Origin: Mixophyes australis
Taxonomy: Eukaryota > Chordata > Amphibia > Anura > Limnodynastidae
Assembly: GCA_036250195.1 (NCBI GenBank)
Contig: JAVHZZ010000005.1
Location: forward strand, 69,657,505-69,721,504
Length of the DNA: 64,000 nucleotides
Direction of reading: 5' to 3'
Made by a program: the position numbers and the translations under genes. Shown here in pieces: positions 20,406-32,468 of this stretch; position 1 is the stretch's first letter, and every line of letters starts with the position of its first letter. The notes beneath the pieces were generated by a model, which saw only the letters and a program-made list of their open reading frames with translations, did not search any database and was not told the origin of the DNA.

Positions 20406-21230
20406 GCAGAAGCTTCAACATAAATGTTGTGAAATTAGAATCCTTGTTAAGTTTATGAATTTTAGGGCCATTAAAGATTCCAGCTTTTATTTTCTCCATA
20501 CTTAGTCCAGGGAACGATTTACAAATATATTTGAAGCAATTACAATTTTTTTCAAAAGCCTTATCAAATTGTTTCATAAGTCCCAGCTTGATATGGGGTG
20601 GCTGGAGAATTATTTTTTCCCTGTCAACCAATGACTTGTTAATGATGTTCCCTGCACCTACAGTCATGTTTTCTCTTGAAGGTCATGTCACTTTTTTCCA
20701 ATGATCTTGCTTCGCCCTACTATCGCCCTATATCTTGCTTTGCCCTACTATCCCACATGCAGATGAAACAAGGGTACTACATATGTACACTTTGCTGCCC
20801 AAGCAAGAAGTTTACCATCTTTAGATCAACACAACTAGACAGCTGGTGCTCAAGATAGCTTAACTTCTACAAGACCATTTTGATATTTTCATATTCTTCT
20901 TTAAGTTTTGTTGAGTGAGCAATTGGAAGAGATCTGTTACCATTGTGCAATAAAACACATTTCAAGCTTCTACTGGCGCTGACTATAAAAAGCAGCCAAT
21001 CTCCTGGCCATCTTGGATGAAGTAAGGAAGCAAGTCCTACCTCTCTTGTCAGATAAACTGTTTCTGGATGTAAAAGACTATTTTCTTTTAGTTTGGATGC
21101 CAAATGTTCAGATTCGTGCTTTGACAGCCTGAGGTCCCTTATCAGATCATTGAATTCTTCTTGGAGAACTGCTGAGGTAGAATGTTCTGGTAGATTCCCA
21201 TAAGCACGCGTTATGGATAAGTTCCCTAAT
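20401..21230 (-). pseudogene. Unnamed repetitive protein family, N-terminal and central part
   Basis: Read on the - strand from about 21230: AYGNLPEHSTSAVLQEEF, NDLIRDLRLSKHESEHLASK, then (about 21000-20870) PGDWLLFIVSASRSLKCVLL, HNGNRSLPIAHSTKLKEEY and ENIKMVL. Next comes a stop, then LSSCVDLKMVNFLLG, PCFICMWDSRA, a short internal duplication, and INKSLVDREKIILQPP, HIKLGLMKQFDKAFEK, FKYICKSFPGLS, KAGIFNGPKI. The reading reaches the gypsy target site at 20405 and resumes at 14916 on the other side. The blocks LLHNGN, CDLK, C.LC.WDSRA, PPLHIKLGLMK and GIF.GPQI are those of an uncharacterised family that I recall from arthropods. Function unknown. It has at least one stop and a frame change. 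Upstream of 21230 no coding is visible and a splice acceptor may lie near there. Confidence 0.72.
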
Positions 21231-21239
21231 AATTGAGGG

Positions 21240-23466
21240 TATCTATTATATCAAGAACTAGAGCCAATTAAAAAACACTTTAAGGTTTTAATACAGCAAC
21301 CACAAAATATCCTAAATGTGTACATTTTTTTTCATTGGGCTATGGTATTGAAATCTTAGTCTTGAGCTTACTGTTTGCCAACATCTCTCAAAACATGATT
21401 GCAGGTGACACTGCCCCTGTCACTTGTAATCATGTCTTCAGTCACATGAGTGAATAGGTCTCCAACAAGTTCAGTCTAATTTGAAGTTCTTTGCTATAGT
21501 ATTTTGATGATCTGATTGGCTAGAGAGGAGGCCTCCTCAATCATCAAAATAGGTATACCAGGTCAGTATGTGATTTATGTTTAAATTATTTATCAATTTT
21601 TCATGGACGCATTTCGGGGGTTTTCTGTTGCCCAGAACTCCCCAATGCTGAAATCACATGAAATGCAAACTTCTAGGAAAATCCAGTTAGAATCTTCATT
21701 AAATAAACTAAAACTAAAATTAATTATAATATTTTTATTGGGTATGAAGGGAAATTAAAATTAATTCTGTAGAGTAGTATTAATTTGGTAAGATGGTTAG
21801 ATTTATGAAAAGGGGTAATATTTAATGTGGGACTTTTACATTAATGTACAGCTTACGGCTTATGGCTCATGGCTCATTTTTTAAGTGTATAATTTTATTC
21901 AATATTTGTATATTTTTACTTTTCAAATTCTAGTTTCATATTTGACTGCTACACTACTGCCTGCTTTGTGTTGTGCATGGAATTCTGAATTGTTTTGCTA
22001 TGCTGTACATATGGACAACTGCACAGTACCTTTTATCTTTCGGTATTTTTCAACAGCTGTTATGCATGGACAAATGCACTTCCATTGTTCTGTATATGCT
22101 GCATGTACATTTTTTATGTAGCGTTGTAGCCCTATGGGGAGTGGGCTCCATGCTTGTTATTTGTTCCAGACCCCTTTTAATGTAAAACTGTCTTTGGTTC
22201 TACCACTTAGAATGATAGTACTGCCGCTTCTTTCATTCTCTGACAGTGATCACCACTTCCTTCCTGGTTTTTCCAGCAACAGCTAATATGGGCCATTCAC
22301 ACAGCTTTCTCTCACACAGGGTGAGCCTGCAATCGAGCCATGTGACCCACATATAAGACATTAATATTAATTACCAGTTGTTATTAGATAACGTCTTAAA
22401 CTATGTGAATAAGCAACGTTTTGCAACTCAAAGTAATTATAGTAAAATATTTTGACTACAAAAAAGTGTCTGTTGCAGACTTATTGCAGCATGTTTTTAT
22501 GAAAGCAAGCATTTTTGTTTGTACCTTTATATTTATATACACTGGTTTGTTTCATGTATTTCTTTTGAAGGATTTGACATGAAAGTGTTCAAAGAATACT
22601 CTTCAAGGTATGTATAGTTTCTGACAATAGAGAACTCAAATATTGTAGGTGTCCATACTAAATATTGGAACTAGTGTTTCTTAATAAATGTAAATGCCAT
22701 CCGATGCCTTCTGCTGGGCTTTAGTAAATGACCTTCTGAATGTTTAATTTTTTTCCAATACTTTGCCTTTAATTCTTTCTTTTGAATTATCTATGAACTA
22801 ATGTGATTTTGGCAATAAATGTAGCAGATTTGTTTCCAATTACCTTAAGCACTTTAGGGAATAAGCAACATTTTGTGGTTGGAGTGGTTTTCTATAAACC
22901 AATGTGGTGGTTTAAATCCAAACCATAATATAAACTACTCTCCTAAAACCTAAAGAATTCTTCTGTATTCAATTTAGAGGTCATAATCAGAGTTTGACTC
23001 TGCAAAAATACCAGGCACACAACAAAAGCACTGAAGGCATAACAGAACTCAGGATAAAATAAATCAAATTTACATAATGAAAAAAATCAAATGAAACACA
23101 AATCCTTAATTGTACATATCATGAGTGAGACAAATGAAGACCAGAATGCAGGAACAAAAACATAACAAATACAAATTATACAGTATATGTTAAGTGAAAT
23201 ATGCAGTTGCTACCCTATATAAATTTGTAAGTAACATAGTAGAATATGTTGCTCACATACCTTACATGTTAGTAAAATAGATGAAAAAGTAATGTTTTAG
23301 CAAAATTGGTTGATAATAGGATGTCAGTTGCTAAAAAACTCACTTTTAAATTACAGGACATCATGGTCCCACAAAGTACAGACCAAGTGGGACAATGATT
23401 TCAAAATGGAGATCTCACAACATACTTTTTATGACAGTTTATATTACCTTCAATGAATGAAGACTA
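21240..23466. other. Unassigned AT-rich DNA
   Basis: No gene or repeat family recognised. Overlapping frames at 21885-22185 are Cys/Phe-rich with no domain signal. The N-terminus of the coding relic could lie just right of 21240, but nothing is readable. Confidence 0.4.
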
Positions 23467-23470
23467 TTAG

Positions 23471-23615
23471 GAGGGAATTCAATTGCCCGCGTTACGGGTA
23501 AAAGTAACACGGCCTGCGCTTTTTACCGTTATTACGGTAGTTTCAACGTTTAAACTACTGTAATAACGGTAATAGTTTTAACACCACGCAAACTCGAGGG
23601 GAATTGAATTCCCCC
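23471..23615. mobile_element. Foldback MITE with GTTATTACGGTA core
   Basis: The ends GGGAATTCAATT (23473-23484) and AATTGAATTCCC (23602-23613) are perfect inverted repeats. The interior contains TTACCGTTATTACGGTA and its reverse complement around a TTCAACGTTTAAACTACTG centre. TTAG flanks both sides (23467-23470 and 23616-23619), compatible with a TTA-type target duplication. It shares the ACCGTTATTACGGTA motif with the MITE at 49249. Confidence 0.85.
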
Positions 23616-23619
23616 TTAG

Positions 23620-25640
23620 TGACTGTGAAAAGAATGAAAATAATTTTTCATTCAACAACTATAATAAAAAAATTAAATGAAATATTTGACAAAATGAGAA
23701 CCAGATTACAGTATTTAAAACAGTCAATTAAATTGTCAGGTTAACATTATAAAATCATAACTTCTCATTTATTTGAAAAAAATACTTGTGGCGATATTAG
23801 TGCATATTGAAGGAACATTTTCACAAATAGACTGAAACTAAAAATGTGATTAATATATTTAGAGGCTTAAGAAAGATTTGTCTTCATATCTCCTTAAAGT
23901 GTTAAGTAAAGTAAAACTAAAGTGACTTGATAAATTGAATGATAGGAGGAGGGTATTAATGCACCAAGTCTATGTCATCTTACCTCCTCTAAACAATGAC
24001 CCTGACTGAAATATTTGTTCGCACCACTCCAAAACTTTCTTCACTCATCCTACCTCCTGTATTTTATAACATTTTAAAGGTAAGAATGGTAGATGCAGAT
24101 ATTTGGAAACTGTTTAGGAAAAGTAGGAGTATGACAATTTGGGGCATTGTGAGATTTTGGGTATATATATTATCAACTCTAATTGTAATACTACAGTTCA
24201 CAGCAAACAAAACAAAACTATATTAACAATTGATCTGTAAAAAAAAAATCAGATGAATGCATTTCTTCAAAATAAACATTATGTACTTACAGCACAGGGA
24301 AAATATATGTACTATGTAATGAACATGTTGATAGCTTTGGAGCAATCATTTTGCCAAACTATTATTATTTAATTGTATTTACTTGTGAATTTGCCAAATT
24401 AAACTTTCAGAGTAAGAATATTTTTAGCTGTTTAGAGAGAAACATTTTAACTAGTATATAATGAGACAAATATGTACATTTCTGGACATAGTGTTACGTT
24501 TGCAATGAAATATCCATCAGTGCTTTGATAGTTTTACAAGCATTCTGTAGTGGCATTAAACAGATCAGCATGCAGATAGAATAGGTTTATTTCAGACCTA
24601 GGGCGTCCTGATGAAATCAACACTTACCTGTCTCTATCACATCACTTATTCCCCTTCTGCAATCACCATATTAGGACCATGGTGACTAACATAGTGAGTG
24701 AAGCTGGGGCCAGGACAAGGAGAATAGTTCATCATCCTGTTCCTAATTCATTCACTATGTTAATTATCACTCTGCCAAGATAGTGATTGCAGGAAGGATC
24801 GCACATGACATTGTGCATCTTTTATTGCGGAGCACAGCCAGTGACTGGTGTATTGGATTATGCTGCCTGAGATGAGGTTCACACCTTGCCTCATGGGAGG
24901 AACATCCCTGTTTGAAGCAAATGGTACAGTGCAGTGCTAGTGGCATAGTGGGCAGAAAATATTCAGGCATGCCTCACACACACTTTGTGGATGTAGTAAA
25001 TGCAGATACTTTTCAATATCTTCATGGGGTGTGTTGAGTCATTTGTCTCAATTTCACAGACAGCAAATGCCAGAGCTCTTTATTGAAAAATGGGATTAGT
25101 AGCAGTCACATTCTCTGGACTTGGTAGCAGGGGCAGATTGGGAAGTTAAAGTAGCCCTCGAAAAAATTCTGAAAGTGGCCTCGGGAGCGAGTCAACTGTA
25201 AAATATATTTTCCCTCTTAATGTAAAATAAACCAGATTAAACATATTGTCTCTGCCTAACAGTACCTAAAACGTTAGATTGTCCCAGCCATGGTGGTGAA
25301 TATGCCTCTATCTTCAAAAATAGGTTCTACCTTCCCAATGCCCTCTCTACACTTTTTTGGTGGCATGCGTGCTTTTCAAACATAAAACACACATACTTTC
25401 AAAAATTAAATCAAGCCTGTGTATGCAATTACATCATGATTTAGGCCTCTGGAGGTAGTTTTACAGGCTTTAGGCGTGGGGAGGCAATAAATTCAGGCCT
25501 TAGGCCTGTGGTGGCAAGTAAGACAAAGTTAACCTGTAGTCTCAGTAAGTCAGGTCTTTGACTGACAGGAGGTAATCCCCATGTGGGGACCATGCCCGGT
25601 CTGTTCCCCTGGGTGGAAATTAAGTTGCCATTTGTGTGGT
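23620..25640. other. Unassigned AT-rich DNA
   Basis: No gene recognised. A piece starting CAGGGGCAGATTGGGAAG near 25128 looks like one end of a hAT-type MITE, but a matching right end could not be fixed. 25430-25520 repeats TTAGGC/GGCCT phrases. Confidence 0.35.
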
Positions 25641-26820
25641 GGTCACTTTAAGGTATTGTACTGTACTGAGCGGCATAGAACTCTAGGGTAGCTTGTGCAT
25701 TTCCCTTACAGTCAATTCGTAGATGGACAGTATTAGTGGCAGTGCAGCACAATCCCTTTATTGAATCCCAATTTTGGTGCCTATATTTCAGTTCCGGTGG
25801 GTAATGTAGCTGTTCCAATTTGGGGCGAAGTGTTCCATGGGGTGGGTCCTGTCTTGAGTTCCGGCAGCAGCCACAGATGATTCCAGGTGGGAACTCTACA
25901 CCCTGCATTGTGCTGTTCCTGACTGGCTCTTTCTGGACTGGAGTGTCAATCGGTCCTTGCGGAGAATGAACATCTCATGGTTAGTGAAAGGGTAATTTTA
26001 AGGATTTAGACATGATCTCCCAGGATATAGGTGGGCTTAGGTGGGCTTAGTTTAGGAATCTTCTTTTTCAGAATCCAGGAGTCAGGCCCCCATCAAAGAT
26101 AGACATTTAGTATCCATTTTCCACCTGCATATTGTGAGTTATATCTTGAACTGTGGGGTGTGAGCTAGGGTAGTGCAACACAGCTAGTGGTTGTAGCATT
26201 GCAGTTGTGCAGCGTCTAATCACATAGTTTGTTGTTAAGATCAGAGTGCTGCTTTGTTGTTATTGTTGTTGTAGATAACAATAGTGTGGGAGGCACATTA
26301 GAATAAGTAGTTAGCTCTGTGGGGTGGATGTGTGTTGTGTCACCTCTATTCCTAGGTGTTCCACTTGCAGGGTGGAACAGCATCTGCAGATGCTATCAAG
26401 AGGAGGTGACCACTTCCCGTTGAGTACAGTCTGTCCGTGTCATCTCTCTTTGTAAGGGCCCTCACCCATATCATGGTGAGTAGGATCTTCCAGTGGGATT
26501 CTTGTCTGTCCCGAATATCCATAGTCCTGTTTCAAGGCCCAGAACAAAACAAAGTGGCAGCAATCGGAGTAAAATAAAGTGTCTCTACTCCCTGCCATTG
26601 CCTCGGACACGCGCTTCTTTCCACCCGGTATTCCTGCCTGTCAGTAATCTATTTGGGTTAATCCATAGAGGAAAGATGGGTACAGTATGGTTGGAGCCTG
26701 GGGTCCCTGCAGAGGAGACCAGGCTTCATAGCCATTCCTCAGGATCCGGTAAGTACTCGGGGTGTGGGGTCAAGGTTTTCCGGTGGTGTGGTGTTCTCCC
26801 TACAGCTCCCATATAGTTTT
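25640..26820. other. Possible retroviral LTR/leader fragments (unresolved)
   Basis: This stretch is richer in GC than its flanks. On the + strand it shows AATAAA at 26573, a pyrimidine-rich segment, and CCGGTAAGTACTCGGGG near 26750, which resembles a splice donor. On the - strand TTCAATAAAGGGATTG occurs near 25765. These suggest fragments of one or two LTR elements. No TG...CA pair, primer site or coding domain could be established, and the 86- and 107-codon frames here have no recognised motif. Confidence 0.3.
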
Positions 26821-27134
26821 ACCTATTTCATTTAATTTATTGCAACTTTTGCACTGTTTGTTTGTCTGCTATTATATAAAATAAAGGTTTTTTTTTAATA
26901 TTTTTCTGCTTCATATAATAAATTATTAATACACTACTACTATTCTTACAGTAACATAATTGACATAAGGACTGCGCATAGACTATTACTTTTTTGAATT
27001 CTACATTTAGCAAGTGGATTTCGGAGATCAACAAATCACAGGCAGCATCCCATTTGAATATTCAAGGCAGCGCTATTCTTTCTGAAAATATTTTGGAAAA
27101 ATATAGAGACTGTGCTTGTATTCACCATACTAAA
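26821..27134. other. Unassigned AT-rich DNA
   Basis: Nothing recognised. Confidence 0.4.
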
Positions 27135-27715
27135 CACAGAACATACTAGTTACTATCTTACAATACAGAGAGAATCCTAGTGACCACCAAATAATATGGA
27201 GAGCATTCTAGGGACTTATGTTCAATGCAGAGAGCATCCTAGTGACCGCCATACAATATAGAGAGTATACTAGTGAGCACTGTACTGTACATTGAGCATC
27301 CCAGTGTCTGTCAAATAACACAGAGTATCCTAGTTACCCCAATACAATACAGAGAGCATCTTATTGACTGATATTCAACACAGAAAGCATCCTAGTGTCT
27401 GTTATACAATACAAAGAGCATTCTAAAACGTATATACAATGCATAGAGCACCTTATCAACCACCATACAATACAAAAAGCATCTTAGTGACCACCATAGA
27501 AAACAGAGCGCAACCTAGTGATCAGTACACAATGCAGAGAGCATACCTGTGTCCGCCATATGACACAGAAAGCTTTCTAATTATCATCATAGAATACAGA
27601 GAACATCCTAGTGCACAACATATAATGCAGAAAGCATTCTAGAGCCATACTATACAGAGAGCATGCAAGTGACCATAATATTACAAAATAGCATCCAAGT
27701 GACAGCCATATTATG
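27135..27715. repeat. 31-bp minisatellite, about 19 units
   Basis: Tandem units of 29-33 bp, mostly 31, with a consensus close to CAGAGAGCATCCTAGTGACC followed by ACCATACAATA. Successive unit starts include 27166 and then roughly every 31 bp to about 27700. Units differ from one another at many positions, so the array is old or evolves by substitution. There are no spacers, so this is not a CRISPR. The small open frame at 27439-27642 is a by-product. Confidence 0.92.
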
Positions 27716-27957
27716 CAGTCACATATACAGCCTCTGTTCTGCATTGCACTCTCAGGCTGGACTTTAAACAGGATTTAGATACCTTCTCCACTATGGGAGG
27801 GGCACACAAAATACACATTGTGTCGACATATCCACACAGCCACTTACCTGTCTGAGGCACTGAATCTACTTGCCCTTTCTTTAGTTTGAACCGCATATCA
27901 TTGCCTTTCTTTTCTCTCTTTTACAATGGACTAGCCCGCAGGACCCATCATGGAAGG
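27716..27957. other. Unassigned DNA between two simple arrays
   Basis: A short segment without a recognised feature. Confidence 0.4.
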
Positions 27958-28180
27958 TGGTTACGGAGGTCCTTCCTTCTTTTTCTACCGTCTCCTTATT
28001 TGTTCTTCTTCCACCTACTTATTCTTCCTCCTTCCTCACCTTCCTCATTCTCCACATTCCTCCTATTACTTCTCTTATCCACCTCCTCCTTCATCCTCCT
28101 TTCTCCTCCTTCCTCTTCTTTCTCCTCACCCTTCCTCTTCTTCCTTCATACTCCTCCTTCCTCTTCCTTCCTTCATCATG
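27958..28180 (+). repeat. Polypyrimidine tract (TTCCTCC)n-like
   Basis: More than 200 bp of almost pure C/T on the + strand, with imperfect TTCCTCC and TCTTCC words. Three overlapping Ser/Phe/Leu-rich frames here are explained by this composition and are not genes. Such tracts can form triplex DNA. Confidence 0.92.
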
Positions 28181-28816
28181 ATACTGAACTTTAGCAATCA
28201 GTATTACACATGTCAGGCTGAGTGTCAGTATGCTGAGTCCTGATTGGTGGAGCTTAACACAAGTATACTATGCCGAGGGGTGCGGGTGAAGGGGCAATGG
28301 TTCAGGGCTGATCCATTGCAATTGTAGTAAGTTGGCCATTCCCTGCTCTGGCCTATTATTAGCTGGCCCCAAAAAGCCTAGGCCACCGCAGGATAAAATA
28401 GTAAATAAAACAAAGACATATATTTAGCTTTTTTTTATTTTTTTAAATCAAGCTGCCACATTATTTATTTGGTCAGGCCTATGGCCAATCTACCATTGTT
28501 TGGTAGTTATTCTTTGTTTGTCATGTTAAGCCAGTGTTAAAAATAAAGGGTTTAAAACAGACCAAGCAAGTAATACAAGGAAAAATCCTAAGACGTAAAA
28601 TTACTATGGGTATTAACATGCAACTATTACAATGTGCCAATTGAAAATAAAATTCTCTCATTGTTATTAGATCTAGCAAATGCTTTGAAATATAAACCTT
28701 AAGTTGAAACCATGGCAAATTGCCTCTCTGCTCTGGTAATTAAATTAAAACAAGGAAAATAAAAGCTGGAAGGGTTTGGTTGTATTTAGAGTTGGATGTA
28801 AATCTTTTTGCACCAC
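28181..28816. other. Unassigned DNA, possible hAT MITE remnant
   Basis: Near 28470-28495 the phrase GGCCTATGGCCAATCTACCA resembles a hAT-type MITE end, but no partner end was fixed. Otherwise nothing is recognised. Confidence 0.35.
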
Positions 28817-28825
28817 ATAAAAAGG

Positions 28826-29277
28826 AGAGATGTTCACTGACCCCTGTGTTTTTGCTTTGGATCTGGATTAACTTCGTGTTTTGGTTTTGGCTTTGGCAAA
28901 ACTACCCTCGCGTGTTTTGGTTTTGGATCCATATTTTTTTCTAAAATCCCAATTTTTTTCTAAAATCACATAATTTGGATCTTTTTTTGTTCCTACATTA
29001 TTATTAACCTCAATAACTTTAGTTTCTAGTCATTTTCAGTCAATTTTTGTCAAGTGACAAGAACACTGCTACCCCTGTTTAGTGTGAGCAATGGCGCTGG
29101 ATCTCCTGGGGAAGGAAGTACTTATGGCATCCAAAACCTGCGAGATCCGACAACGCAAAGATGCCTCGATTCAGATCTGAGTACCCGCAAAACTACCAAG
29201 CATGCTCGCAAAGCCTACTCGGATCCCCTAAGTTCGGGTGGGTTCGGTTTTCAGAAAACTGAGCCCAAGCATCTCTA
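28826..29277. mobile_element. 452-bp non-autonomous element with exact 9-bp target duplication
   Basis: It starts AGAGATG and ends CATCTCTA, and is flanked by ATAAAAAGG at 28817-28825 and 29278-29286. The left part has repeated TTTTGGTTTTGG phrases. The right part is GC-richer and ends GTTCGGTTTTCAGAAAACTG before the terminus. A 9-bp duplication is typical of Mutator-like DNA transposons, but the short terminal repeat leaves the class open. A truncated second copy is at 50877-51075. Confidence 0.78.
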
Positions 29278-29286
29278 ATAAAAAGG

Positions 29287-30134
29287 TGACACATTTGTTA
29301 TACCACACATGCGCAAAACCTGCTTCTGTAGTTTGAGCTGCAAGTATCTTAAACTTTTGGCTTTTTTGTTTGGAGAGGTGGGAAAGGGGAATTCACGTGT
29401 AAGTAAATATAGTGAGTTTGCAAGATGCATGTCAACCAGTTCTGAGATTAAATTATAGAGCTATTGTTGAAATTTGAAAATTTTGTTATTACAACCACCT
29501 TTATGAGACAGTTTTTTGAGCTTGCTTACATATAAACAAATAACAACTAGCCTCATTACTTCTAACAAGAAAAAAAATATATCGATAAATGCTGGTGTTT
29601 TATAAGCATATACAGTAAATGCAGCTGCTGGTGCCATACATTAAAACCTCACAAGGGCATGGAAAATTGAATCTGTCTACATAATAGATCATAAATCCCG
29701 GAAATGATTTGAATTCATGGATTAAATGTCAGCTTTGAAAGCATTTAGTGATTTATTTTGGACCTTTAAAGAAGGAACATTTTCTGTGTAAATCACATTA
29801 TGACATTTTCATATTCTGCATTACATGTTTTTTAGATTGACAAACTTCAAAGAACTAACATGGCACTTTTTGTTTATTATGTTACACGACCATCTATCAG
29901 CCAACACAGTAAACCTAATTAAGAAGATGCACTTTTTGTGCTGAAGTGCAAGTTAAATGGAATAAGAAGTCGATCTGATTAAATGGTTAGTACTCCCACA
30001 ATGCTGACTAGACATGATGACTGAGAAACAGTGTTCCTGTAAAGGCTAAATTTACAAATACTTGGATAAAGAGTAAAGTGAATAACTCAGGGTATCTTCA
30101 TAGGAATTAACTGCTTTTTAGATATTGATGACTT
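29287..30134. other. Unassigned AT-rich DNA
   Basis: No repeat or gene recognised. 29640-29900 is free of obvious repeats. Confidence 0.4.
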
Positions 30135-30917
30135 GGGGCTAAATTTACTAAAGGGCATTTTCTGTAGGGTTTTAAGCCGCTTAACATCTTTGTCAGTTTA
30201 TTGCTCCAATCTGCTTCATTTACCATAGGATGGGTTGAGGTTGAAATATCAAACTGCCAACAGTAATTGATCTTTTCAAAACACCAAAACACTGGTGATT
30301 TAATCAAAGACACAGAGCATTTTAGTCAAAACCACCAGAAAAACCGCCAGAAAAAAGTCAGTTTTTTTAGACCTGTTTCTGATAGTCTAAGTAGCCTTAA
30401 ACTGCTTACTGTTTGACTTAGCTTTCCATTCAGAATATAAGAGAAGGCACCATTGATTTATTGGCAAATGTAGTTTTTCATTATTTTAAGGGGTACAATT
30501 ATAGAAACATATTGAAAACTTTAATTTACCCCCATAGGTTAATTAAAAATTAATTTTGTCCCCTTAATAAATAAATAATTGCCTCCAAAATACATAAGTC
30601 AATGGTGCTTTCTATTATGCTCTGAATGGCAAAATAGCGCAAAGAAAGTTTGAGCAATATCGCCTCTCACAAACACCTCTTTGTTCTGGCTGTTTTTTCC
30701 GACTGTTTTTCAGGTGGCTTGCAAAACCACAGCGTAATAAATTGGGTTGCATTCTATTCATGTTAAAAATCGGAAAGACGATGTGTAATGTGGTGCATTG
30801 TAAAATGGTGGATTTCCAGTGGTTTGGCATTCAGTAAATCTACTGGTTTTGAAACTGCTTAAAAATCTGCATAAAACTGGTGATTTTACAATACTGCTCT
30901 TTAGTAAATATATCCCC
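30135..30917. mobile_element. 783-bp non-autonomous DNA transposon, ATTTACTAA-type ends
   Basis: The left end GGGGCTAAATTTACTAAAGG and the right end, read inverted, GGGGATATATTTACTAAAGA form an imperfect terminal repeat. It extends through the AAACCACCAG / ATCACCAGTTTT phrases found near both ends. The outer 16 bp resemble those of the 175-bp foldback family at 13855, 32291, 33505 and 48199. Open frames inside (30107-30313, 30615-30830) have no transposase motif. Confidence 0.68.
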
Positions 30918-32285
30918 AGGTGCAACTTTCCTTTTGTTTTTTTGAATTGTATTAAGGAGATCAGTTTAAAGTTACCTTTAAAATCATTTCCTTGGATGAA
31001 GTACCACCCTCAGGAGTTCTTGTTGATAATATTACCAGGGTGCTCCACCTCCTCTCCAGCACCTGTGTGACAGACAAGATGACAGCTCCTGATGCCATTT
31101 AATCATTGACTGTAAGTTTAGGAAAGTGACCCTCAATAAAGCTCCCCAAAAGGGAGCCCTTTGTAACGGAAACTTTGAGCAGTATTCTTTTTTAACCCTC
31201 TTATTAACACACACATGCTGGAGAGATTGTGTATTTGTTGCATCATACTCAGGGCATTATATTCCCTGTTGATTGTAATCACGAATGCTAAGTGTGAGTG
31301 GGAGTCACTCTTTACATGGAGCTCAAACCTACAAGGGGTGAATCCCACTTGCCCAGCAATTAAGGCGTCACAAGAAAACCCGCTGATCACTGCTCACTAT
31401 GATCAGTGGTTTTTCTACTAGTGTTGCAGCAGGAGAAACACTGTAGTGTCACAGGGTCATATGTACTTGTACACTGTATATTGAACATATTCAAATAATT
31501 GTTTTCTCATAACATTGGACAGAAATAGAAATGCATTTACTGCAACAAAAAAAGAAAACTAACCTACAGACATGAAACTTCCTCTATAATTACACACATT
31601 TTCTTAGCTAGAAGATAAATAGTGATTCACAAATCTGAAAACATAATATTTTATTAGATTTAAAGTCTTTAATTGCTGACCAGCAGCATAATTGTTCTAT
31701 ATGTCTATGTCTATACCATTCAACAAAATGTATATATAATAGCAAAAAATAATATTAACAATGAAACCTTCAGATTTCCACAAAAATCCAACTTTCAAAA
31801 ACAATGCAATTTTATTTTTACTGAAATAAACTGTAAGTCATACAATATTTTTAATAGTGTATTAAAAACAATATTTTTACATTTTTAAAAGGGCTGCTCT
31901 TTGAATTTAGGAATAACATTCCAAAATTAGTATGTCACAATGTTAATGTAAAGCATTTTGAAACAGTAACATTCTGATGCTAGCAAGATCATTGTGTTTC
32001 AACACATTCAATATTGAAATTCTCCAGCTGCATTCCAGTTTCAAAGAAAATATATCAAAGAATTATCTTGAAACAAAAACAATGGCATGCCTCTCAAGTA
32101 ATTTCAAGCTGTCAAAAGCAGTTTGAGTTAAGAAAACAAGAATTAAAGCACTATAGATGAAAATAAGAGAAGATACATGAGTGTCCATATCTTTTCGTAT
32201 TGAATGGAATTTGTAACCATCTTAAAATTATAATCATTGAATTAGGCAAATTTTGGCAACACATTGATCATACAAATGTGGAACT
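30918..32285. other. Unassigned AT-rich DNA
   Basis: No gene recognised. The short frames at 31032-31421 on both strands lack motifs. 31450-32280 is very AT-rich. Confidence 0.4.
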
Positions 32286-32290
32286 CTTGA

Positions 32291-32463
32291 GGGTATATTT
32301 ACTAAACTGCAGGTTTGAACAAGTGGAGATGTTGCCTATAGCAACCAATCACAAACTAGCTTTCATTTTGTAGACTATACTAATTAAATGATAGCTAGAA
32401 TCTGATTGGTTGCTATAGGCAACATCTCCATTTTTTCAAACCCGTAGTTTAGTAAATATACCA
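32291..32463. mobile_element. Foldback MITE, GGGCTAGATTTACTAA family, copy 2
   Basis: A 173-bp palindrome with GGGTATATTTACTAAAC at the left and its complement at the right. It contains GATGTTGCCTATAGCAACC on one arm and GGTTGCTATAGGCAACATC on the other. CTTGA is duplicated at 32286-32290 and 32464-32468. Confidence 0.93.
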
Positions 32464-32468
32464 CTTGA

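Noticed and set aside
27135..27715. CRISPR-like array
   Set aside because: Repeat units abut directly with no unique spacers, units are diverged, and the genome is eukaryotic.
27886..28243. Three overlapping + strand frames rich in Ser, Phe and Leu
   Set aside because: A polypyrimidine tract encodes only Ser, Phe, Leu and Pro in any frame. No gene signal.
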